From Flavobacterium sp. (GTDB lineage Bacteria > Bacteroidota > Bacteroidia > Flavobacteriales > Flavobacteriaceae), in NCBI RefSeq assembly GCF_013822155.1, contig NZ_PNJW01000012.1:1-64000 (forward strand): 64,000 bases of DNA, written 5' to 3'. Position 1 is the first letter of the stretch. Each line of letters begins with the position of its first letter. Shown one piece after another: positions 33,053-40,316 of this stretch. The position numbers were made by a program, and so were the translations under genes. The notes beneath the pieces are model-generated. The model did not search any database. It was not told the DNA's origin and worked only from the letters and a program-made list of their open reading frames with translations.

Positions 33053-33529
33053 ATGGCAAATTGGTGCAGTAACACGGTTGTTTTCGAGGGCAAACCCGAA
33101 GCAATCAAACAGATACAACAGCTTTTCCAAGCAATGAAGGAAAAGGAAGATAAGACCGAAGAAGGGCAACTGCCCGACTATTCGAGCGATACCAACGGAG
33201 GGTATTTCTTCGATATTTATTGGAACGAGGGAGACGAGGGCGTATTTCAGTATGAAACTAAATGGTCGCCCAATACAGAAGTGTTAAGAAACATGGCGGA
33301 AAAATATAAAGTGAATTTTATACAGGACTATGAGGAAATGGGAAACGGAGTATATGGCAGGGCAAGTTATCAAAATGGGATTTTGGACGATGTGTGTTTG
33401 AGCGATGAAGAACTGGAAACCTATTCTTTTGATGAAGAAACGGACACTTACCATTTCGAGGGGGAAACATACGATAGCGATTGTGAGATATTGGAAACGC
33501 TTTTAGAACGCAAACTATCATTCCTATGA
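33053..33529 (+). CDS. Api92-like ferredoxin-fold protein (DUF1281-type)
   Basis: A 158-residue acidic protein that begins MANWCSNTVVFEGKPEAIKQIQ, the typical start of the Api92/DUF1281 family (MxNWCxNxVxFxGxPexI). FFDIYWNEGDEGVFQYETKWSPN gives the conserved W.P.. centre. Members occur in phages and conjugative elements; function unknown. The ATGA overlap with the next gene shows coupling. Confidence 0.75.
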   Translation: MANWCSNTVVFEGKPEAIKQIQQLFQAMKEKEDKTEEGQLPDYSSDTNGGYFFDIYWNEGDEGVFQYETKWSPNTEVLRNMAEKYKVNFIQDYEEMGNGVYGRASYQNGILDDVCLSDEELETYSFDEETDTYHFEGETYDSDCEILETLLERKLSFL

Positions 33530-33735
33530 AAATAACAGACTTGAACGGATGCTCCATTGAGGTAACGAACCTTAAAGAAGCTATTGAAATGGCAAGGCAA
33601 TACAAAGAGTACCGCCACGAGGATAAAAGTTTCTCCGAGTTCGACAAACGACAAAAAGCCTATTGGGAGGATATGCACGAGAAACTCAAAGCAATAAAAA
33701 AGCAAGTAACAATAACTAAAATCGAAAAGCAATGA
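33526..33735 (+). CDS. Small conserved ICE protein
   Basis: 69 residues, mainly one charged helix (EAIEMARQYKEYRHEDKSF, FDKRQKAYWEDMHEKLKAI). Overlaps the genes on both sides by four bases (ATGA), strong evidence that it is translated. No family recognised. Confidence 0.65.
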   Translation: MKITDLNGCSIEVTNLKEAIEMARQYKEYRHEDKSFSEFDKRQKAYWEDMHEKLKAIKKQVTITKIEKQ

Positions 33736-34337
33736 ACACAAATTTTTTCAATCAAATACAGCAGTTGGACTTTACAGGAGTATTGCAACTGAACATTTCA
33801 AAAGGAATAGAAAGCAACCTAATTGTAACGGTTATGCTCAACAACGAACAATGCGGAGATAACGCCAAAAACGGTATTCCCCCATTGACATTTAACGCCA
33901 CGCCCCAAGAATTTGACGAGGGATTTTTTGAGCAGATAACCAAACCTATACAAAAGGTATCGGGATTAATGGTGGATATGGAAAAATTCCTAAAACAATT
34001 GGAAGAAGTTAAAAAGCAATCCGCAATCGAAAAGGAAAAAACCGAGAAAGCCAAAAAGGAGAAAGAAGCCAAAGACAAGAAGTTTAAAGATGCAATGGCA
34101 AAGGTGGACGAGTTGGAGAAAGAGGGCAAATTCCGTGAAGCGTGGATAAAAGTTCCTGATATAACGGAGTGTCCCGAAAAAGCGGACGAGATACGCAAAC
34201 GCAAAACATCATTGTCCGACAAGTTTGGAACACCGAGCCTTTTCGGGGCAATGGAAGAAGCAAAACCCGAACCGCAAAAAGAGGAAGAAGTTACTGCCGA
34301 TTATCCCATTGATGAAGCGGACGAAGAACAATATTAA
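33732..34337 (+). CDS. PRTRC system protein E
   Basis: A 201-residue protein. The N-terminal half (NFFNQIQQLDFTGVLQLNISKGIESNLIVTVML, then LTFNATPQEFDEGFFEQI) matches PRTRC protein E. The rest is a long lysine/glutamate coiled coil (residues about 95-140) and an acidic end DEADEEQY. PRTRC genes are conserved blocks on plasmids and ICEs. Role unknown. It starts inside the previous stop codon. Confidence 0.8.
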   Translation: MNTNFFNQIQQLDFTGVLQLNISKGIESNLIVTVMLNNEQCGDNAKNGIPPLTFNATPQEFDEGFFEQITKPIQKVSGLMVDMEKFLKQLEEVKKQSAIEKEKTEKAKKEKEAKDKKFKDAMAKVDELEKEGKFREAWIKVPDITECPEKADEIRKRKTSLSDKFGTPSLFGAMEEAKPEPQKEEEVTADYPIDEADEEQY

Positions 34338-34355
34338 CACTTAAAAACGAGCATT

Positions 34356-34574
34356 ATGTTATTAGCAACCCAATTAGAGCGAGTATTCATACTCAAAGAT
34401 AAAGGACAGGACATCAAATTGACCGACCCCGAACCACGTTGGAGCGTGGAAGCCGTAATGAATTTTTACGCCAATATGTACCCGATTTTGACCACTGCCA
34501 AAGTATCTGCACCGCAAATCAAAGATGATGCAGTAGAGTACAAATTTGAGAGCGTAATGGGAACGAAAGGTTAA
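34356..34574 (+). CDS. PRTRC system protein C (prokaryotic ubiquitin-like, Prok_Ub family)
   Basis: 72 residues, LLATQLERVFILKDKGQDIKLTDPEP then SVEAVMNFYANMYPILTTAKV and YKFESVMGTKG. This is the PRTRC-C family, assigned to beta-grasp ubiquitin-like proteins. It ends in a lone C-terminal glycine rather than GG, which would suit activation by the ThiF protein two genes on. Conjugation targets are unknown. Confidence 0.82.
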   Translation: MLLATQLERVFILKDKGQDIKLTDPEPRWSVEAVMNFYANMYPILTTAKVSAPQIKDDAVEYKFESVMGTKG

Positions 34575-34597
34575 CCAAAATTATAAAACGATGAATT

Positions 34598-34774
34598 ATG
34601 CAACACAATATCATATCGGGAACAATCAGCATACCCGAACAGAAACGACAACAGCAGTTATACCGACAATTGGGCGAGTTCGCAAATTGGCTACAAAGAC
34701 CAAAGGACACAAGCCAAGTGCAGAAAGACAAACAGAAATCCGTACCCATAGCAATGCTACCAATGGTATTCTAA
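34598..34774 (+). CDS. 58-residue ORF of the PRTRC operon
   Basis: Too short for the ORF track. ATG 34598 gives MQHNIISGTISIPEQKRQQQ, then LYRQLGEFANWLQRPKD, and a stop at 34774. Its residue composition is more protein-like than the competing frame that the track reads through here (TRTETTTAVIPTIGRVRK). No family recognised. Confidence 0.5.
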   Translation: MQHNIISGTISIPEQKRQQQLYRQLGEFANWLQRPKDTSQVQKDKQKSVPIAMLPMVF

Positions 34775-34794
34775 AATGTACGTTTCTACCAAAA

Positions 34795-35757
34795 TTGAAA
34801 ACAGCACAATCTGTACAGGCTTGTCAGAAAACGGAGAGGGATTTCTATAAGTCCCTTTCCAAACTTGGCGACCATTACAGTATTGAACCAATGCAGACCA
34901 AAAATTTTGAGTTTCCCTACAATATAGCATTGGCTATGTGGGATATGGAAGCCAAAATAAAACGCACCCATATCAATTGGGATAGTTTCAAATTGGTACA
35001 GGACAGTAAGAAAATCTACTTCACAAGTGAGGAACGATACAGTACAGGTACAACCTTGTATTATATTCCTATTGTACCACTCTTTCAAATGCTCAAAGAC
35101 CCCAAGCGTAAAAAGACCACACAGCTACTTATATCAGTATGCAGTTATCTGTACCATATCGCCCAAATTCCATATTACAGGCAGGAAGACAGTTATTTGT
35201 ATTGGCTCTACGAAATGATGAACGATTGGGTGGAACAAGACGATGAAATAGACGAAACCGAAGCGTACAAAAGTGAGTTGAGAAATGCCGAATATTTAGG
35301 CGATAAAATTGAACAAAAGCTATTCAACCGTATTAATCTAAAGGTATTTGAACAGCGTTTGAGCCGATTTAAAAGCCTTGATACATTCGACAGGGAATGT
35401 TGGCAAGTTGCTTGTAATGCCTTTGCACTTTATACGGAATATCCCACAGCAAGCATTTTCAGAAACGCACCATTGCCTGAACAAGACCCCTATGATGATG
35501 ATTACGAAAATGAAGTAATCGGAATGGAAAAGTACATTTCATTTGTCGCAGATACAAAAGGTTGGCTATATGAAAGCATTGCAGACAGCATCAACAATGA
35601 ATTTAACGAATATGGAGCAATGGAAGAACCTACCATATCCAAGCGATTTGATGGAAGCGAAATACCAACAACCAACCTCGATTTTGAGAACCGTCTGTTT
35701 GATTTATTGAATGATTTGAGTGGATTATTATACGAATACAAAATAATAGAAAAATGA
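34795..35757 (+). CDS. PRTRC-associated hypothetical protein (start uncertain)
   Basis: The track starts at 34591, but the first ~60 codons overlap the 58-residue ORF in another frame and read like a shadow. In-frame alternatives are TTG 34795 and ATG 34891. From FYKSLSKLGDHYSIEP onward the sequence is clearly coding: NIALAMWDMEAKIKR, GTTLYYIPIVPLFQMLKD, LLISVCSYLYHIAQIPYYRQEDSYLYWLYEMM, and a helical, acidic C-terminal half. It has no recognised domain. It sits between the ubiquitin-like and the E2-like genes and overlaps the latter by four bases, so it may belong to the same pathway. Coding is sure, function unknown. Confidence 0.72.
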   Translation: MKTAQSVQACQKTERDFYKSLSKLGDHYSIEPMQTKNFEFPYNIALAMWDMEAKIKRTHINWDSFKLVQDSKKIYFTSEERYSTGTTLYYIPIVPLFQMLKDPKRKKTTQLLISVCSYLYHIAQIPYYRQEDSYLYWLYEMMNDWVEQDDEIDETEAYKSELRNAEYLGDKIEQKLFNRINLKVFEQRLSRFKSLDTFDRECWQVACNAFALYTEYPTASIFRNAPLPEQDPYDDDYENEVIGMEKYISFVADTKGWLYESIADSINNEFNEYGAMEEPTISKRFDGSEIPTTNLDFENRLFDLLNDLSGLLYEYKIIEK

Positions 35758-36476
35758 ATAATACAACCGACATAACAGACCATTTTGGCACATTGTACCA
35801 TCCAAAATCTGCTTTGGTTTTTTATGAAGCCAAAGGAACTGAAACCTATATGTATGTGGAGCATTTCGATATGGACAGCAACGGAACGCCTATCAATGCC
35901 CATCCATTAACCGTAAAGGAAGCTAATGTTTTGGCAAAAGCTTTACAGACCGATGAAGAAAAGAACCAAGCCTTTTTAAAACCAAAAGGAATCTTACCGA
36001 CAAACATTCTGCATTTCAATCCGAATGTTGAAAAAGGTACAGTATTATGGTACACCAAAGCACAGAAAAGGCAACTGTATTTTGTGGATAGTTTGGGCAT
36101 CCCTAATGGAATAGCACAAGTACCGCCCATGCTTTGGTTGGCGAACAAAAGCAGTCTTACAGTATTTGCATTGGCAAACGACAGAAGACCCACCGAGAAA
36201 ACGCCATTGCATTATGCACCTTTCTTCAATATCTACGAAAAGGGCAATGTTTGTATGGGTACTGTTGGCATTGATATTAAAAATTCGGCTTCGGTTGAGG
36301 AATTTATACAGGCGTGGGAACATTATTTTTTCAATTCCTATTTCAGCCATTCCTTATGCGAGAACTTGACAAAAACAAACATTGTAAACCTTTGGAAAGA
36401 CCTTGTTGGTACTGACAAGCCTTTTCCGAAAGAAGCATTGAAAAAGAATAACAAAACCCTTAAAAATCTATTGTGA
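35754..36476 (+). CDS. PRTRC system protein B (prokaryotic E2-like family D)
   Basis: A 240-residue protein. YHPKSALVFYEAKG, HPLTVKEANVLAKAL, GTVLWYTKAQKRQLYF and TPLHYAPFFNIYEKGNVCMGTVGI match PRTRC protein B, placed in the prokaryotic E2-like (Prok-E2_D) family. The cysteine in NVCMG is a candidate thioester residue, by position only. It would accept the ubiquitin-like protein from the ThiF enzyme. It overlaps both neighbours by ATGA, a tightly coupled set. Confidence 0.82.
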   Translation: MNNTTDITDHFGTLYHPKSALVFYEAKGTETYMYVEHFDMDSNGTPINAHPLTVKEANVLAKALQTDEEKNQAFLKPKGILPTNILHFNPNVEKGTVLWYTKAQKRQLYFVDSLGIPNGIAQVPPMLWLANKSSLTVFALANDRRPTEKTPLHYAPFFNIYEKGNVCMGTVGIDIKNSASVEEFIQAWEHYFFNSYFSHSLCENLTKTNIVNLWKDLVGTDKPFPKEALKKNNKTLKNLL

Positions 36477-37282
36477 TGGGAACAGAAAAAACCGCAGTGC
36501 ATTTTACGGACAATTACCTGCTCAGTCCGACCAATCCGATTTCGCTAAACCTTATCGGGGCAGGTGGCACAGGCTCAAAAGTATTGACCGCCCTGATGGA
36601 AATAAACGAGAGCCTGATAGCGTTGGGACACGCAGGGTTGCAGGTACGCCTTTGGGATGATGACATTATCACGAGTGCCAATTTGGGCAGACAGCGTTTT
36701 GCAGAAAGTGAAACAGGATTATACAAATCCGTTACCTTGATCAATCGTTGCAACCGCTGGGCAGGAACAAATTGGAAAGCCGAAACGGTAAAATTTGAAA
36801 AGGATAAATTCGGAAGATTGCCCGAAAAAGCAAGGGCAATCATTACTATTACGTGTGTGGACAATGTACAGGCGAGGTTTGGCGTTGCTGAAATCCTAAA
36901 AGAAACAAGCTACCGAAGACACTACCAAGATGAACCAAAATATTGGATGGACTTTGGCAACAGCCAAGATACAGGGCAGGTACTGCTATCTACTATCGGA
37001 GCGATAAAACAACCCAATTCAGAGAAATACCGAACGGTGGCAAGCCTGCCTTTTGTTACGGATGAATTTGGCGAATTGCTGAAGCAATCCGAACAAGGGG
37101 ACAACACGCCAAGTTGCTCACTTGCCGAAGCATTGGAAAACCAGGATTTGTTTATCAATTCATCATTGACACAAATGGGGTGTTCCTTGTTGTGGAACTT
37201 GTTCCGCACGGGAATGACCGAATACAAGGGATTTTTTCACAATCTGAAAGATTTCCGAACGCACCCGATAAAAGTAGCCTAA
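36473..37282 (+). CDS. PRTRC system ThiF-family E1-like protein
   Basis: A 269-residue protein with a nucleotide-binding glycine loop NLIGAGGTGSKV (about residues 26-37), WDDDIITSANLGRQRF (acidic/ATP-binding and arginine-finger region) and a distal cysteine (TPSCSLAEAL) suited for thioester chemistry. ThiF/E1-like enzymes adenylate the C-terminus of ubiquitin-like proteins. In this operon PRTRC-C is the evident substrate and PRTRC-B the evident acceptor. PRTRC A (JAB peptidase), D, F and ParB are not in the window. Confidence 0.86.
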   Translation: MMGTEKTAVHFTDNYLLSPTNPISLNLIGAGGTGSKVLTALMEINESLIALGHAGLQVRLWDDDIITSANLGRQRFAESETGLYKSVTLINRCNRWAGTNWKAETVKFEKDKFGRLPEKARAIITITCVDNVQARFGVAEILKETSYRRHYQDEPKYWMDFGNSQDTGQVLLSTIGAIKQPNSEKYRTVASLPFVTDEFGELLKQSEQGDNTPSCSLAEALENQDLFINSSLTQMGCSLLWNLFRTGMTEYKGFFHNLKDFRTHPIKVA

Positions 37283-37613
37283 ATGCCAAAATCGGCGGGC
37301 AAAAATGCAATTCCTTACTACGGTCGGAAACGAATTTTTGCATTTAAAATTGGTGCAACCCCTTTGTCAAAATGTACCGCTACACATTTCCCTTCCCTTA
37401 CATCTTACCAAGCAGGTTGCTAGATTTTTACATGGGATATTCACTATCCCATTTGTTGTGTTTAAGACTGACTTCTTTTCTTTTCAAATAGCGACCAAAG
37501 AAAAGAAGCAAAAGAACGTCGCAGAATTGATTTGGATTTTATCTTTTTGAAAGTTACAGAACCTGTTAAATTGATTAAATTTGAGGTCTGCTAGTAACAC
37601 TATAAATTTCAAA
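37283..37613. other. Boundary between the PRTRC operon and cargo genes
   Basis: About 330 bases without a credible ORF. ATGCAATTCC...TTTTTGCAT repeats are weak. Base composition shifts from the balanced PRTRC style to AT-rich cargo here, so this is a likely insertion boundary. Confidence 0.5.
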
Positions 37614-38603
37614 ATGATTGAAACAGAAATCTCAATAACTATAAACAGGAAATCCGATATTACCTTATTAGAGCAAACAATTGTGGGGAACAAGTTCCAA
37701 TTTCCAGTTTACATTCGGGAATTTGAATTTAGCTATCAAATAAATTTTACAAGTGATTATGAGGAATGGGAATTAGACACGGTCATTCTCAATTCTTTTC
37801 CTGGATATGAATTTACCACCGACCTTGAAAAAGGACTAAAAGAAATACGGGTTCAAATATCCAGATACCAATCTGAATTATCGACCGATGGCTGGGGAAG
37901 ACGGATTGAAAATCCTTTAGATGAAACGAAATATCTTGTAAAAGCGTCGGCAAGTAAACCTGAAAAATTCAACCCTAAAATCAAAGTATTGTTTGAAGAT
38001 AAAGAGCATTACTACTTTGTAAATATTGTAGATGGTGTTAACAGGACTACTGAAGAAAAAGGTTTTTTACTTCTGGATCATTTTAAACCCAATGAAACTA
38101 ATGAAGCAACATTTTTTAAAGATAGATTGTATAAATCTCCTTTAGAAGCCTTTCATTCAGGATACTATAAGTTATCTGAATTAGTGGATAAGGATTTTAG
38201 AACATACCTTGAAAACAGAAAGAAAGAAATCAGGGAAATTCAAAAGCAACCACGAAAAATCATCAGTGATTTTATAACTGCTTGCAACAGTTCAGATGAA
38301 AGTAGTATCCTGCTAAATCTTGACGAAAATATCGTTTTTGAAGCACGTAAAAACTGGAAAACTTTATTTGAAACCGAAAACATTTCAAATTTCAAAGAAT
38401 ATCTGAACTCATCCGAACAACAATTGTGCAGTAAGAATTTTAAAATTCGTTCATCTTGGAGTTTTAGTTTACCAAACGTGACTATTGGTGTAAAATATTT
38501 TCCACCAGCTACAGAACAGGATATGCACCCCACTCAAAAACATGAGCAGATAAGGTTTGTACTAGATGATAAAAAAATCGTCAGTATTCTGTATGAATGT
38601 TAG
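37614..38603 (+). CDS. Hypothetical cargo protein
   Basis: A 329-residue soluble protein starting MIETEISITINRKSD (the track's TTG at 37581 adds an unlikely extension). N-terminal part beta-rich (FQFPVYIREFEFSYQINF), then a lysine-rich helical linker (YLENRKKEIREIQKQPRK) and a C-terminal alpha+beta part (ISDFITACNSSDESSILLNL...). No catalytic motif or family recognised. First gene of the AT-rich cargo block; about 110 bases separate it from the 533-residue gene. Confidence 0.68.
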   Translation: MIETEISITINRKSDITLLEQTIVGNKFQFPVYIREFEFSYQINFTSDYEEWELDTVILNSFPGYEFTTDLEKGLKEIRVQISRYQSELSTDGWGRRIENPLDETKYLVKASASKPEKFNPKIKVLFEDKEHYYFVNIVDGVNRTTEEKGFLLLDHFKPNETNEATFFKDRLYKSPLEAFHSGYYKLSELVDKDFRTYLENRKKEIREIQKQPRKIISDFITACNSSDESSILLNLDENIVFEARKNWKTLFETENISNFKEYLNSSEQQLCSKNFKIRSSWSFSLPNVTIGVKYFPPATEQDMHPTQKHEQIRFVLDDKKIVSILYEC

Positions 38604-38714
38604 TCAGGTATAGCTAAAGTCAGTTTGGTTATGTCCACGATATAAATTTCAAGATAGTTTATTTTGTAAATTTGAAGAATAGTAGGTTACTAATAAATCA
38701 AATAGGAATTTTTA

Positions 38715-40316
38715 ATGGCAGTATTACAAAAAGGCAAATCAAATTATCCATTTTGGGGAGCATCCATAAATCTAATCACTGGACTAGATCCTTTAGGACT
38801 GCAAACAACATCAGAGGCTACCTATGCCACTATGTTGCCAGGTATTTCTAACTTGACTAATCGTCTCCGTTATTATGGTTTTTATTGCTGGCTGTTAGAT
38901 TTTTATTTCAAAAATGAAAAGCAAGGCAACTCAAAAGAACAATATCGTTTTATCCGCAGAGCTGAATTGATGATTGCCATAATTATGCAAAGCGAGCGTA
39001 AAGGAGTTCAACAGATAACAGGAAGTAACTTTGCTTCAAACCTAATAAATACAGCTGAGGACACTTATTTTGACTTAGCCGAAGGAGCAGACAAGGACAA
39101 TACCGATAAAAATGTTTATTGGAAATATCCGTCCGGTGCATTCGGACAATATTATTATGGAGCAATGCAGGCACTTTCCTTAATTATTACAGCAATAAAT
39201 GATGATGGAGATGTTATTTACAACATTAGTAAACCACACCCAAGACAAAAAGTTTCTGGGAAACAATTAGCCGAGGCTTTTGAAGTTTCATTGTCACCAC
39301 AAATAAAAGAGTTGTTTTATAGTAATATTAAAAAAGGAAAACTTTACCACTCTGATATTTCAGAACTGATAAAATATTTTGCGATTGACACGATACAAAC
39401 AGAAAATGCCGAATGGCAACTATATGTGGAAATGTTTTTGGACAAAGACGAACCAAGTCAAGAAATGGAAGAACGTTTTACTTTTCACAGAAAGGAAACA
39501 ATTTTGTCACTGTTAAATACAGCTGTTAAAAATGAAAATAATTACGACTGGTATAGATTTCTATTGGAAAGTTACCGAAAGAAATTGGGCACAAATAGTT
39601 ATCCTGAAACGGAAACTAATATTGGCTGGTACTGCTATCAATTAAATGAGTATTGGCAATACAGTTGCGGAACAATATTTTGGGCTGTATTACAACATCT
39701 TTACGATTTTCAACAAGACCAATATCTGCCATTGTTTGTAAAGAAATTTTCAAGCAGTATTACAAATGAAATATGCAAAGAGCTAAAGCAAGCCATAGAG
39801 CCAACAAGTTCACTTGCAGAAATTTTGGTGTTAATCACTGATACAGAAGACGAAGAAAACATCAAAAAGGAAATTGATGCAACAAACGACCCTGTTATGG
39901 CAGCAAAATATGGCTTTATGCTTTTGCTTCAAATATTCAAGAATAATAGAGAGCAACTTCATCCATTGAAAGAATTTATGAGCAGAAAAAAGATAGAAAG
40001 GGATGGGAATATGGTTGATGGCATCTTGACAGTTCACACAGCAGAAAATGACACACTTCAAGATTTTGTTGAACAATTTATTTTACGCAAAATTATTTAC
40101 AGGCACTCAATGGTTGCACTCAGAAAAATGGGCAACGGCTCACAGGCTACCCACAAATTTTTTATTGAGGAACAATACATCCGTTTCATAGATACATTTC
40201 CACCAAGAAACACATCGCCAAGAATGAACGCCTTGCAAAACATAATGTTTGATTTACAGGTAATCAACGACCAAAGGGTTTTATCGCCATTACATAAGAA
40301 ACTTTTGATTGACTGA
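38715..40316 (+). CDS. Uncharacterised protein, partner of PLD-like protein
   Basis: A 533-residue cytoplasmic protein, largely helical. It opens with KSNYPFWGASINLITGLDPLGLQTTSEATYATMLPGISNLTNRLRYYGFY, a distinctive aromatic region, and later has SIITAIN-type helices, WYRFLLESYRKK and a C-terminal MVALRKMGNGSQATHKFF. I see no Walker, nuclease or methylase motif. Its stop and the PLD gene's start overlap (TGATGA), so the two proteins are made together. The genomic setting (ICE cargo next to a HEPN gene) suggests defence, but no known system is recognised. Confidence 0.72.
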   Translation: MAVLQKGKSNYPFWGASINLITGLDPLGLQTTSEATYATMLPGISNLTNRLRYYGFYCWLLDFYFKNEKQGNSKEQYRFIRRAELMIAIIMQSERKGVQQITGSNFASNLINTAEDTYFDLAEGADKDNTDKNVYWKYPSGAFGQYYYGAMQALSLIITAINDDGDVIYNISKPHPRQKVSGKQLAEAFEVSLSPQIKELFYSNIKKGKLYHSDISELIKYFAIDTIQTENAEWQLYVEMFLDKDEPSQEMEERFTFHRKETILSLLNTAVKNENNYDWYRFLLESYRKKLGTNSYPETETNIGWYCYQLNEYWQYSCGTIFWAVLQHLYDFQQDQYLPLFVKKFSSSITNEICKELKQAIEPTSSLAEILVLITDTEDEENIKKEIDATNDPVMAAKYGFMLLLQIFKNNREQLHPLKEFMSRKKIERDGNMVDGILTVHTAENDTLQDFVEQFILRKIIYRHSMVALRKMGNGSQATHKFFIEEQYIRFIDTFPPRNTSPRMNALQNIMFDLQVINDQRVLSPLHKKLLID

